From the NCBI RefSeq assembly GCF_027925305.1, contig NZ_BSDR01000001.1:2631001-2695000 (forward strand): a stretch of 64,000 nucleotides of DNA, read 5' to 3'. The position numbers were made by a program, and so were the translations under genes. The DNA is from Desulforhabdus amnigena (GTDB taxonomy: Bacteria; Desulfobacterota; Syntrophobacteria; Syntrophobacterales; Syntrophobacteraceae). Shown here piece after piece: positions 53,077 to 62,000 of this stretch. The notes below the pieces were generated by a model that ran no database searches, had not been told where the DNA came from, and worked only from the letters and a program-made list of their open reading frames with translations. Each line of letters opens with the position of its first letter. The stretch's first letter is position 1.

Positions 53077-53342
53077 ATCCTCCCCCTTGATTTTTCAGAT
53101 ACTTGCTGCCCAAAATACTACCATAACGTACCTTCTATGCTCAAACGTCAACATGACCAAAGGTCATGCATGTGGTGAAGTATCCTTTCCCGGCTGACTC
53201 TATCATGCTTCCATGAAACTATATGGTAGAAATATAGGATTCAGTAAGCTAAGAATAAGTTTTTGATACATCTCCGCATGAGCACGAGCCCCTTGGATGG
53301 GGGCAATCCAAATCAAACACCGATCCTCTCATTTGAAAGCTG

Positions 53343-54125
53343 ATGTTGATAAGAAGAAAAACGAAAAGCCCGCAACCGGCAGAAAACAGATCTCTCAAGA
53401 AGACGGTATCCAATCAAAAGAAGAAGAAATTCAACAATTTCTTCGGACTCTTCGGGAAAGTAACCCTGCTTTTTGTATTCCTCTCCCTGGGAGTCATTCT
53501 CATCCTCCGTTTTATCCCACCCCCTACGACCGCTTTCATGGTGGAAAGGTTTTTTGCGGGGCTCTTCAATGCCGACCAAAAAGTATCCATTCAATATAAC
53601 TGGATAAAAATTGATAAAATTTCACCCTGTGTGGCCCTTGCGGTGGTCGCTTCGGAAGACCAGAAATTCCCGTATCACTGGGGATTCGACTTCAAGTCCA
53701 TTGCCGACGCATTGAAGGATGGACAAAAAAGGGGGCGCTACCGGGGAGCAAGCACCATCACCCAGCAGGTGGCCAAGAATCTTTTCCTCTGGAACGGAAG
53801 GAGCTACATCCGCAAAGGGTTCGAAGCCTATTTCACGGTTTTGCTGGAACTGATGTGGCCCAAGAAACGCATTCTGGAAATCTACCTCAACGTCGTAGAA
53901 TTCGGAGACGGCATTTACGGAGTGCATGCAGCCGGGCAGGCTTTTTTTAAGAAGCAGCCCGGGGAACTCACCAAGAGCGAATCAGCGCTTCTCGCCGCAG
54001 TCCTGCCCAATCCTCAAAAATATAAAGTCAAAGCGCCTTCGAAGTATGTAATGAGGCGAGCGCGGCATATCGAAAAACAGATGAGGAACCTGGGGGACGC
54101 GTATCTGAAGAATCTTACCGAATGA
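53343..54125 (+). CDS. mtgA: Monofunctional peptidoglycan glycosyltransferase
   Basis: 260 residues. Polymerises lipid II into glycan strands. A Lys-rich cytoplasmic start, one membrane helix (VTLLFVFLSLGVILILRFI, about 40-60) and the GT51 motifs VASEDQKFPYHWGFD (catalytic Glu), RGASTITQQVAKNLFLW, KKRILEIYLNVVEFGDGIYG and ESALLAAVLPNP. No transpeptidase domain. A long frame without transpeptidase matches MtgA. It stands alone between two divergent or convergent neighbours. Confidence 0.92.
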   Translation: MLIRRKTKSPQPAENRSLKKTVSNQKKKKFNNFFGLFGKVTLLFVFLSLGVILILRFIPPPTTAFMVERFFAGLFNADQKVSIQYNWIKIDKISPCVALAVVASEDQKFPYHWGFDFKSIADALKDGQKRGRYRGASTITQQVAKNLFLWNGRSYIRKGFEAYFTVLLELMWPKKRILEIYLNVVEFGDGIYGVHAAGQAFFKKQPGELTKSESALLAAVLPNPQKYKVKAPSKYVMRRARHIEKQMRNLGDAYLKNLTE

Positions 54126-54261
54126 AAAAAACCATGTTCCATCGGAGATACTGAAGCCCTATAAAAACAGGTGCTCAAACAGCAGTGACCCCACGGCTCG
54201 TACATAAATGAAAATCGTACATGCAAACAAATTCAACCATGATGTCAACAAAAAGCGCCCC

Positions 54262-56097
54262 TTAAAACAATGACTGCCCTCCGGAGTGACTGGGCCAGGA
54301 ATATCTCTCACCAAATAAAATATCATACTGCAATATTCCCAGTCCCTGAAGGAATGGATTGTCCCTCACCTCTGAAAAATCCACCAGGCTGCCATCTTTT
54401 TGCTGGAAAAACTCGCGATGGATGACAGGATAATCCTTTATGCCCTGAACCAGATAGTCCATGTAGGAAGGCAGTTCGATATTCATTCGGCGCAACAACG
54501 TCGGCGCAAGGTAAATGGGGCTGAGATGGGACGGGACATCTAAATCATCCAGCAATTTCGGTCGATTCGTCCAAGTCGCGCAGGGAACGCCGGCCATCCG
54601 GTATAGCTCCTCGTAGTTGTATTCGCCAGGTTCAGAGACAACGCTTCCAGATTCGCGGTATAAGGCAAACTCCGGACCGAAACTTGGCAAATGGTCCCCG
54701 CAAAAAAGCAGGATGATCGGCTCCGGTCGGGTTTCCAGATACCTCACCAACCGCCCCAGGGCGCGGTCTGCATCCCGCAAACCGGTCGCGTAAGTCTGCA
54801 AGGAAAGCTGCAACTCCTTTGAAAAATCTCCCTTAACATCGATTTCGCCGGTCGCATAACGATGGGGGGCATACGTCCCATGATTCTGAATCGACAGTGC
54901 GTAGATGAAGAAAGGATCGCCGGCACCGTTTTGGATTTTCGCAATGATCTTGTCGACAAGGGCTTCATCCGAAATGAACCAGCCCCGCTCCTGAGCTCCC
55001 TTGAAGTCCTTCAGCGAAATGAATTCATCGAATCCGAGCCTTGGATAGGCATGGGCTCTGTTCCAGAACCAGTCATGATAAGGGTGAATCGCAGTGGTTC
55101 GGTAGCCATGGTCCTTGAGTATTCGGGCAATGGAGGGAGTATCCCTGTTCAGGTAGTGATCAAATGGAATGGCGCCGGGAGGTAAAAAAGCATTGCTCAA
55201 CCCCGTCAGGATCTCGAACTCGGAAACACTCGTGTTCCCGCCGAATACCGGGGAAATCATGTAAAAACCGGGGAATCGCAACCGGAGCTGCTTGAAATTC
55301 TCTAGCGGGTCCTCAGCCGGAGTGTACCGGACATAGCGCAAATCAGAAAAAGATTCATTAACAAAAATCAACAGATTGACAGCTTCGGCGGCAGTTTCCG
55401 GAGGTGCGGCAGAAGGGGGCGGCGTTGTGGACTGCAAGAGAGTACGTACCTCTTCAGCACCATAGCCCGACGGTTCATCAATCAATAAGGGTTGAAAATT
55501 CAAGCTGAAGGCCAGCAAGAAACCATTCCTCGCATAATTTGCGCGCTGGTTCCATGTGGTGTTTTCTATCCTCAGGCGAGACAGTATGTTCACCGGCAAA
55601 TGACGATAGTAGATCGGCGTTCCTAAAACGATGAAAGGCAGAACGCACAGGAGCAGACGCTGTTTGATGCCGATAAATTGCTCCCATTTGACGAGACCAT
55701 AAAGACATGCCCCGCTGGCGACACCGACCGAGAGAGCCGTCGGGAAAAGCATTGCCTTGATGGGCAGGGCCGGCAGCAAAACGATGATCTGCTCGAAATA
55801 GAAAAGGTCCCAGGCAAAAAATGGGGCGTGCAGGTTCACCAGTTTTGCGTAATTGATCAGTGAAAGGACAGTCAACAGCGCAAAGGAAACGATTGTTCCG
55901 GGTATCCATTTGCCCACTATCGCAACCCCTAGAACCATGAGACTGTAAATGAGAAACAAGTTGAAAAGGGCGAGATGGGGATAGGCCTGAAGCCATGCCA
56001 GGAGTTTAGCCGCACCGCTTTGTGCAAGCCCTTCCTGCAGCGCCAGGGACACAATCCCCGCGACGAGGAACAGAAACAATTTTACCAATGAATTCAT
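54262..56097 (-). CDS. LTA-synthase-like phosphoglycerol transferase / alkaline-phosphatase superfamily membrane protein
   Basis: 611 residues from ATG 56097, with AAGGAAT 7 bases upstream. Five membrane helices in the first 190 residues lead to a periplasmic sulfatase-fold domain: LLIFVNESFSDLRY (metal Glu), nucleophile Thr in GGNTSVSEFEIL, IHPYHDWFWNR, and FCGDHLPSFGP. This resembles LtaS/OpgB-type enzymes, which transfer phosphoglycerol from phosphatidylglycerol. In a Gram-negative this may decorate glucans or other surface glycans. The Thr in place of Cys/Ser excludes a sulfatase. Confidence 0.85.
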   Translation of the reverse strand: MNSLVKLFLFLVAGIVSLALQEGLAQSGAAKLLAWLQAYPHLALFNLFLIYSLMVLGVAIVGKWIPGTIVSFALLTVLSLINYAKLVNLHAPFFAWDLFYFEQIIVLLPALPIKAMLFPTALSVGVASGACLYGLVKWEQFIGIKQRLLLCVLPFIVLGTPIYYRHLPVNILSRLRIENTTWNQRANYARNGFLLAFSLNFQPLLIDEPSGYGAEEVRTLLQSTTPPPSAAPPETAAEAVNLLIFVNESFSDLRYVRYTPAEDPLENFKQLRLRFPGFYMISPVFGGNTSVSEFEILTGLSNAFLPPGAIPFDHYLNRDTPSIARILKDHGYRTTAIHPYHDWFWNRAHAYPRLGFDEFISLKDFKGAQERGWFISDEALVDKIIAKIQNGAGDPFFIYALSIQNHGTYAPHRYATGEIDVKGDFSKELQLSLQTYATGLRDADRALGRLVRYLETRPEPIILLFCGDHLPSFGPEFALYRESGSVVSEPGEYNYEELYRMAGVPCATWTNRPKLLDDLDVPSHLSPIYLAPTLLRRMNIELPSYMDYLVQGIKDYPVIHREFFQQKDGSLVDFSEVRDNPFLQGLGILQYDILFGERYSWPSHSGGQSLF

Positions 56098-56342
56098 GGA
56101 GGATTCCTTGCCTACGATCAATGCATGCTCGTTCTATAGAGATCCAAGACAACCCATGGGTGCCGAATTGAAAACTCCCCTGGACTGGAAAAAGTGAAAA
56201 TGAATATCCCGATTCACCAAATATTACCCACAAATAAAACAACGGGAAGTTGATATCAAGCACAAGACATTCAACAACCTGCTTTTTCCGAGCGAATCGA
56301 GATTGAGCCGCACTGAGACCGCAGTCTTTCATGCACTCTATT

Positions 56343-56413
56343 AACCACAGAGACACGGAGGACCCAGAGAAACACCAATGAAATCTCTGTGTGTCCTCCA
56401 TGTCTCTGTGGTT
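56343..56413. repeat. Dispersed inverted repeat family A, copy 5
   Basis: AACCACAGAGACACGGAG at the left and CTCCATGTCTCTGTGGTT at the right, inverted complements with few mismatches. It directly abuts the TIR element at 56416, so two repeats are stacked. Confidence 0.8.
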
Positions 56414-56415
56414 TA

Positions 56416-56559
56416 GAGGCTGTCTGAAAATTCCTCTGCTTGGGAGCCGAACCTGCTTCGATTCCCCCCTTGAGGGGGGCCAAGGGGGGTGTTTTTCTGG
56501 TTCGCGAAATCTTGACACCCCCTACCCCCCCCTCAAGGGGGGAATTTTCAGACATCCTC
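56416..56559. mobile_element. 144-bp MITE-like element with 19-bp terminal inverted repeats
   Basis: GAGGCTGTCTGAAAATTCC (56416-56434) and GGAATTTTCAGACATCCTC (56541-56559) are inverted complements at 18 of 19 positions. The inside has two C-rich/G-rich hairpins (CCCCCCTTGAGGGGGG). No coding capacity. Probably moved by a transposase encoded elsewhere. Confidence 0.75.
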
Positions 56560-56934
56560 TCAGAGGATATCCGACAATGCCGACTCAAATATATAATTTT
56601 AAGAAAAATGGCTATCGATACAAAATTTTACCGCAAAATCGATCCATTTCCGTGCGGCGCAGGTCCCTTGAGGGAATGGACACTTTGCACGTATGGGACA
56701 TTATCGCCTGGACGAATGGGTCACCCCGGTCCGCAACGGACTTCAGGTCCGGCTTTCACGTTAGACATTCAAGGATTTACCCGATATTATAGAGCAAAAA
56801 TTTGGAAGCTGAAAAAATCGCTCCTTCGATCCATATTGAGTCGAATGCCGATGCGAAATGGGCATGTTATTCAATGTCCACCAGGAAAACAGGTAAGATC
56901 CCTAAATTCCATCCACTGTATTGAAAGCGACGCG
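56560..56934. other. Upstream region of the antiporter, no gene seen
   Basis: No gene with family likeness. Positions 56640-56770 contain short self-complementary words such as GGTCCGCAACGGAC and GGTCCCTTGAGGGA that could fold in the antiporter leader; I cannot match them to a known riboswitch. Confidence 0.3.
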
Positions 56935-58632
56935 ATGGAAAATCTGACGCAGCATCATTTCATGGTTTTGTTCCTCTCTCTGGGAATTTTGCTCGGCATG
57001 GCCCGTGTGCTGGGCGAACTGGCTCAGCGATTGCGCCAACCCGCGGTATTGGGAGAACTGTTCGCTGGAGTTCTGCTGGGCCCGACCGTCCTGGGAAGCA
57101 TAGCGCCCGAGTTCAGCGCATTTCTCTTTCCCCCGCAGGGGCCAAACGCCATAGCATTGGAGGCCATAGCGACTCTGGCCATTGTGTTGTTCTTGATGGT
57201 TGCGGGCATAGAGGTGGATCTGTCAACTATCTGGAGGCAAGGCAGGGTCGGCTGCAAGGTCGGGATAGCCAGCATCGCCATTCCATTTCTTTTAGGCTTT
57301 GCCGCCGCCTGGCTGGCGCCGCAGGCTCTTGGTCGGCAACCGGATGCCGATCCAATGATATTTGCCTTGTTTTTGGCGATTGCCATCTCCATCACCGCAC
57401 TGCCCATCATTGCCAAAACGCTTATGGACATGGACCTTTACCGCAGCGATATAGGGATGGTGGTCGTCAGCGCAGCAATCTTCAACGATCTTGCCGGCTG
57501 GATCGTTTTCGCCGTTGTTTTAGGACTCATGGGCAACCCAGCCGGGAGCGGCCACAGCATCATGCTGACGATTGCGCTGACACTGGCTTTTGTAGGGGCA
57601 ATGCTCACGCTCGGCCGCTGGCTGATTCACAAGGCGTTGCCCTTTGTGCAGGCCTACACCCGGTGGCCGGGCGGCGAACTGAGCTTTGCGCTGATCCTTG
57701 GGATGCTGGGAGCGGCCTGTATGGAATGGATCGGAATTCATGCAATTTTCGGAGCCTTCCTCGTGGGCGCCGCTGTGGGCGATTCCTCCCACCTGCGCGA
57801 GCGCACCCGGGCTACTATTGAACAGTTCGTGTCATTCATTTTTGCTCCCATCTTCTTCGCGAGTATCGGACTCAAGGTGAATTTTCTGACTTACTTCGAC
57901 GGTCCGCTGGTGCTGACGGTGCTGCTGATCACCTGCGTGGGCAAACTTGCCGGCGGCATCCTGGGGGCGCGGTGGGGCGGAATGCCTCCCCGCGAAGCCC
58001 GGGCGGTCGGTTTTGCCATGGTTTCCGTCGGTGCGATGGGGATCATTGTGGGACTATTGGCCCTGGAAGCAGGGATCATCCGTCAGCGGCTGTTTGTGGC
58101 CCTGGTCATCATGGCGATGGCCACATCGATGATGGGCGGCCCGGCCATGCGGCTCATTCTCCGGCCTACAAAAAAGTGGCGGCTGCGGGATGCCCTCTCA
58201 TCGAAGCTTTTTCTGCGGGAACTAAAGGCCGGCTCCCCTCGCGAGGCCATCCAAGAGATGACAGCGGCGGTGGGGGAAGCGGTAGGGCTGGATGCCGAAG
58301 CTCTGGAAGCGGCCGTCTGGACGCGGGAAGAAGCGCTCAGCACCGGTATTGGAAATGGAGTGGCGCTCCCACACGCCCGCATCGAAGGACTGCAAGAATC
58401 TTTGGTGGTAGTCGGGTTTTCCGACACAGGAATCGACTTCGACGCGCCGGACGATAAGCTGGCGCATGCGATCTTTCTTATTCTCACGCCGGCCGCCGAT
58501 CCCAGCGCACAACTCGAGATCACTTCCGAACTGGCGCGGCTCTTTCGCGACCCCCACATGCTCAGCCGCGTCCTTCGCATGCAAAGCTTCACGGATTTCC
58601 TGGCCTTGATAAGCGCCTCGGTTCGACCGTAA
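56935..58632 (+). CDS. CPA2 cation/proton antiporter fused to a PTS EIIA-type domain
   Basis: 565 residues. About 12 membrane helices in 1-395 follow the Na+/H+ or K+/H+ exchanger pattern (LRQPAVLGELFAGVLLGPTV, ITALPIIAKTLMDM, NDLAGWIVFAVV with its Asp). Residues 425-560 form an EIIA-type domain with VALPHARIEG, whose His is the phosphorylation site in PtsN/mannitol EIIA. Phosphorylation by the PTS could thus control cation exchange. The start is chosen where the family begins (MENLTQHHFMVLFLSL), though its ribosome site is weak. Confidence 0.87.
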   Translation: MENLTQHHFMVLFLSLGILLGMARVLGELAQRLRQPAVLGELFAGVLLGPTVLGSIAPEFSAFLFPPQGPNAIALEAIATLAIVLFLMVAGIEVDLSTIWRQGRVGCKVGIASIAIPFLLGFAAAWLAPQALGRQPDADPMIFALFLAIAISITALPIIAKTLMDMDLYRSDIGMVVVSAAIFNDLAGWIVFAVVLGLMGNPAGSGHSIMLTIALTLAFVGAMLTLGRWLIHKALPFVQAYTRWPGGELSFALILGMLGAACMEWIGIHAIFGAFLVGAAVGDSSHLRERTRATIEQFVSFIFAPIFFASIGLKVNFLTYFDGPLVLTVLLITCVGKLAGGILGARWGGMPPREARAVGFAMVSVGAMGIIVGLLALEAGIIRQRLFVALVIMAMATSMMGGPAMRLILRPTKKWRLRDALSSKLFLRELKAGSPREAIQEMTAAVGEAVGLDAEALEAAVWTREEALSTGIGNGVALPHARIEGLQESLVVVGFSDTGIDFDAPDDKLAHAIFLILTPAADPSAQLEITSELARLFRDPHMLSRVLRMQSFTDFLALISASVRP

Positions 58633-58699
58633 GCCTATGGAGACGGTCAACGGTGCAGAGGTTCGACTCCATATATCCTGTCAAGAAGTGAGAAAGCGA

Positions 58700-59404
58700 T
58701 TATGAGCCGCCTTTTTCTTGAACGATTTTGTGCGGCTGGAGGCAACTTTCCACCGCCCGCTTGAGACCATTCTTATGCACTTCTCCGGCAAAATGGACCG
58801 GGCTTTTGCCGTACAGGGGATCCCACCCGGAGGGATTGGCGGTGCAAAAGAATTGGGTCTCGAGGCCGATTCGAACTATGGCCTCCTCCGCAGCCATTCC
58901 CAGGACGCGCTCCGCCGCATCCCAGGTGGCACCGCATGGAGCACCGCGAATCACTCGCAGGGAAAGGATATGCCCTTCCGCATCCAAAGCCGCCTCGAAA
59001 TCCGGAGCGCCAAAGCGCTCGCCGTACTTGCCCAGGCCGACCTGCCGGGCCAGACCACATCAGGTGGGAGGCGTCAGAGCTTCCTTGATTTCCAGTTTCT
59101 TTCCGGAGGCAATGACGGGTATGGAGCGTTGCGCGCACCGTTTCGCCAGCTCATAAGAGAGGTCTGGATGGCGCAGGAAGTCCAGCACCAGGTCCGCATG
59201 AAACGATTCGGGAAGGTATTCCTCGGGATCATCGATAATAGGAGGGAGTGCGCCATCGATGGAGAGCACTTCCAGGAGAAAAAGCTCTCCTCCAAATCTT
59301 CCAATGCCTGCGATCTTGGATTCACCACTACCGTTTTGCTGAAAGACCACTATTTTTTGAACTCCCCGGGCTTCCGTTTCCTCCCTTGCCATTCTATCGT
59401 CCAT
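58700..59404 (-). CDS. DUF166-family protein, selenocysteine-containing
   Basis: 234 residues with in-frame UGA at 59060-59062, codon 115. Before it: LPESFHADLVLDFLRHPDLS and ALTPPT; after it: CGLARQVGLGKYGERFGAPD and IRGAPCGATWDAAERVLG, the conserved DUF166 (PF02593) stretch. The UGA thus sits within one continuous conserved domain as the first residue of a U-C pair. A SECIS-like hairpin follows. AAGGACGGA precedes the ATG. Family function is unknown; it was once called thymidylate synthase in error. Two extra Cys (APCG, FFC) could make a redox or metal site. Confidence 0.85.
59030..59050 (-). promoter_or_regulatory. SECIS-like hairpin of the DUF166 gene
   Basis: In the mRNA, GCCCGGC pairs with GCC-U-GGGC, with one bulged U, around loop AGGUCG, starting 9 bases after the UGA. 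The loop word AGGUC, the bulged U and the loop position about 20 bases from the start of the UGA all resemble the E. coli fdhF SECIS closely. Confidence 0.8.
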
Positions 59405-59409
59405 GATCC

Positions 59410-59535
59410 GTCCTTGAAATTTTTATCGTTAGGATTCAAAGGCACATACGTCGCCCATTCAGGGGGTGCTTTGCCCCTCCCCTGGAGCATGTTTCGGGGT
59501 TGCCGGAAATCATATATGATTTGATGCCTTTTGTG
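59410..59535 (-). other. Possible structured leader of the DUF166 gene
   Basis: On the minus strand AAAGGCA (near 59523) can close on TGCCTTT (near 59440) over 7 bp, enclosing an ATCATATATGAT palindrome and a CAGGGG/CCCCTG hairpin. It does not match a riboswitch I know. An open frame also crosses it but has no family likeness. Confidence 0.25.
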
Positions 59536-59678
59536 AACAAGCGGGTCCACACCGGCCCAAATCTTTGACCGGATGCAACCAAGGGGAAGAATCACACCAG
59601 ATAACTTTCGAGAATCTTGATGATCCAGGGCCGAAGCTTTGTTATGATTATTAACTTGACATTGTCGGATTTCATCTG

Positions 59679-59752
59679 AACCACAGAGACACGGAGAATA
59701 AAAAGATTTCATTTGAAGGTCTTTCTCCGTGCCCTCCGTGTCTCTGTGGTTT
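59679..59752. repeat. Dispersed inverted repeat family A, copy 6
   Basis: AACCACAGAGACACGGAG at the left and CTCCGTGTCTCTGTGGTT at the right, with the internal GATTTCATTTGAAGGTC shared with copy 2. It is followed directly by a family B fragment. Confidence 0.85.
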
Positions 59753-59754
59753 TT

Positions 59755-59795
59755 TTATATGAAAAAGCTCATGGTTCATAACTCGTAGCCCATGC
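59755..59795 (-). repeat. Fragment of repeat family B, copy 4
   Basis: TATATGAAAAAGCTCATGGT and TCATAACTCGTAGCCCATG, matching the ATGAGC-word end of family B in reverse orientation. The rest of the element is absent. Confidence 0.7.
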
Positions 59796-59823
59796 CTAAC
59801 CCAATTTAAAGGACCCCAGAGAT

Positions 59824-60669
59824 ATGATGGATAACAGCGAATCATTCCTCCAGGAAATTCAGGATGACCTTTCGGAGATACTCAAGCCCTATCAAAAACA
59901 GGTGATGCAACGGCAGCGGATGGCCGAGTTCATCAATCAGTGCATGCGCTGCGCCGGTCGAGACGATTTCATTTTGCTCGATGAACTCCTTCAGAGCAAA
60001 ATGGTGGAAGAAATAGAGCGGGAAGAGGGGCTCGAGGGCTGCGGGAGGATTTTCGGTCAACTGAGAACCTACGCCGATGAAAAAGTGGAACGGTACCGCA
60101 TCCATTTCATTGAAGATCTCTTGGCACGGGCCGAAGAGGCCGGTCTTCCCCTGGAGATCGATTTTCCCCGCCTCAGTTGCCTGAAGGGAATAGAAGGAAC
60201 GGTGGATTTCAGCAAACGGACCACGACCATCAACAAAAAAGTCCTCAAATCCATCGATCCCAAGCGGATCATTTCGGCGCTCCTCAGGGCCAAGCGCGAA
60301 CTCTACGACCGTCCTTACGATCCTCAAGCCTTCATCGACAGCCTCCGGCAGACTTATGGTGAAATCCTCAAGAAGGAAGGCTGGGCGGAGGGAGACTCCG
60401 TTCCCATCCAGCGATTCTATTTCGAATATGTCATGTCTCTCCAGAGCAAAGTCTTCTTTCAGGACATGGACAAAGGAAAATTCCGGGGCTACAGCCTGGA
60501 CCAGTTTGCCGTGGATCTCTGGCGCTATTTTCAGGCGGGCACGGGCGGAACGTCCGATGGATACGCCCTGCAGTTGAGGCCGGGAAGAAACAATTCCCTC
60601 TGGCTCATCGACAGCGACGGCGAAAAGCGCCAGATCACCGGAATCTCTTTTCAGAAAGCCGAACCATGA
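59824..60669 (+). CDS. Unknown protein, first gene of an ATPase/helicase module
   Basis: 281 residues, mostly helical and charged (YQKQVMQRQRMAEFINQCMR, then EEIEREEGLEGCGRIFGQ), with a C-terminal part LWRYFQAGTGGTSDGYALQL that may be a small beta unit. No membrane segment or catalytic motif is visible. AAAGGA lies upstream. Its end overlaps the next ATPase by 4 bases, so they are coupled. I do not recognise a family; a partner or loader for the ATPases is the natural inference. Confidence 0.75.
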   Translation: MMDNSESFLQEIQDDLSEILKPYQKQVMQRQRMAEFINQCMRCAGRDDFILLDELLQSKMVEEIEREEGLEGCGRIFGQLRTYADEKVERYRIHFIEDLLARAEEAGLPLEIDFPRLSCLKGIEGTVDFSKRTTTINKKVLKSIDPKRIISALLRAKRELYDRPYDPQAFIDSLRQTYGEILKKEGWAEGDSVPIQRFYFEYVMSLQSKVFFQDMDKGKFRGYSLDQFAVDLWRYFQAGTGGTSDGYALQLRPGRNNSLWLIDSDGEKRQITGISFQKAEP

Positions 60670-62000
60670 TACCCAAAGAACAAATCGACGCATTGAAGCC
60701 TTTCCAGGCCAGGGCCATTATCGAGGAACTCCGGAAGGGAAGCGTCCCCATGGACTATGTCTCCTTTTTCACCGTGGGACGCGAAAACTGGCTGACCTTC
60801 ATAGAAGACGATCTGGATCACTACATCGCGGAAGGCGGGGCCAAGGTCCGCTTCATCAACGGCGACTATGGAGACGGGAAAACCCACTTCATGTCGGTCA
60901 TCCGCCATATGGCCCTGGAGAAGGGCTTTGCCGTTTCCTTCGTGGTTCTCACACGCGAAGTGCCCATGCAGAAGTTTGAAATCGTCTACAGAGAAATCGT
61001 CAAACAACTCCGGGTCCCGGCAGGTTCCGGGACAGGCGGGAGCCTGAAGGTGGAGGAAGCCGGCATCCGAAGCCTTCTGAACGCATGGGCCGACAGCCTG
61101 GCATTGGGCATGGCGCTGGAGGAAGGGCCTTCCCTGCAAGAAAAATTGCTCCTCACGGGTGAGGAGCTTCGCGCCCTTCCCGGCATGGAGGCCAATTTTG
61201 CCAACGGAATCATGAGCCTGCTCGAAAACCGCCTGACTCCCCCGCAGGAAGGGGAAATGGAGGAAGAGCGCCTTCAGAAACGCGAAGTCCTTTATCAGTG
61301 GTTCGAAGGGGGAAAGGTCGCCAAGAAGGACCTGAAGCCGTTTCAGATCTTCGAATCCCTCAACAAAACCAACAGCAAGCGCTTCCTCGGCTCTCTCATG
61401 GCTTTCCTCAAGTACCTCGGCTACAAGGGGCTCATCCTGCTCCTGGATGAACTGGAAACCGTCGTCGCGCAGTCGACCTCCGTCCGAAATGCGGCTTACG
61501 AAAACGTCCGCCTCCTCATAGACAACACGGAACAGGCGCGGCATCTCCATATTTTCTTTTCCATCATCCCCGACGTCATTCTTTCCGAGAAGGGCTTCAA
61601 ATCCTACGATGCCCTATGGAGCCGCGTTCGTTCCATCGGCGAGAGCAAGCGGCTGAACTACCGCAGTATCCTCATCGATCTGCACAAGACCCCCCTCGAG
61701 ACTTCGGAGCTCATTGAACTGGGGCTTGCCCTGCGTCGCATTCACGAAATCTCCTACCGCTGGGAAGCAAAAGAAATAGTGAAGGAAAACCTCATCGAAC
61801 AGATCTGCATGCATCAAAAACAGATGGGGCTTCTGAGCGAAGTGCGCCTTTTTATCAAACAGGTGATCCGCATCCTGGACATGGCCGAACAGGGGGAGGC
61901 CCCCGATGAGACGTTGGACCTCACGGAGCAGATCCTCACCAGCCGGCGGGAGATGGAACAGGAAAAGATGGAACAACTTCAACCCAGGTGGGATACGTGA
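60666..62000 (+). CDS. BrxD/DUF2791-like P-loop ATPase, copy 1
   Basis: 444 residues. Walker A GDYGDGKTHFM (about 61-71), Walker B LILLLDELETV (about 258-268) and a following sensor-like VILSEKGFKSYDALWSRVRS. The overall pattern, with an N-terminal RAIIEELRKGSVP, matches DUF2791 ATPases, one of which is BrxD of BREX systems. The stop overlaps the next ATG by one base (TGATG). Probable motor or clamp in a DNA-targeting complex; the function in this setting is not established. Confidence 0.8.
   Translation: MIPKEQIDALKPFQARAIIEELRKGSVPMDYVSFFTVGRENWLTFIEDDLDHYIAEGGAKVRFINGDYGDGKTHFMSVIRHMALEKGFAVSFVVLTREVPMQKFEIVYREIVKQLRVPAGSGTGGSLKVEEAGIRSLLNAWADSLALGMALEEGPSLQEKLLLTGEELRALPGMEANFANGIMSLLENRLTPPQEGEMEEERLQKREVLYQWFEGGKVAKKDLKPFQIFESLNKTNSKRFLGSLMAFLKYLGYKGLILLLDELETVVAQSTSVRNAAYENVRLLIDNTEQARHLHIFFSIIPDVILSEKGFKSYDALWSRVRSIGESKRLNYRSILIDLHKTPLETSELIELGLALRRIHEISYRWEAKEIVKENLIEQICMHQKQMGLLSEVRLFIKQVIRILDMAEQGEAPDETLDLTEQILTSRREMEQEKMEQLQPRWDT

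Noticed and set aside
54262-56097. Second sulfatase
   Set aside because: The nucleophile is Thr in GGNTS with a membrane-anchored layout, which fits phosphoglycerol transferases, not formylglycine sulfatases.
2590-59795. Repeat families as CRISPR arrays
   Set aside because: Copies are scattered tens of kb apart without regular spacers or cas genes.
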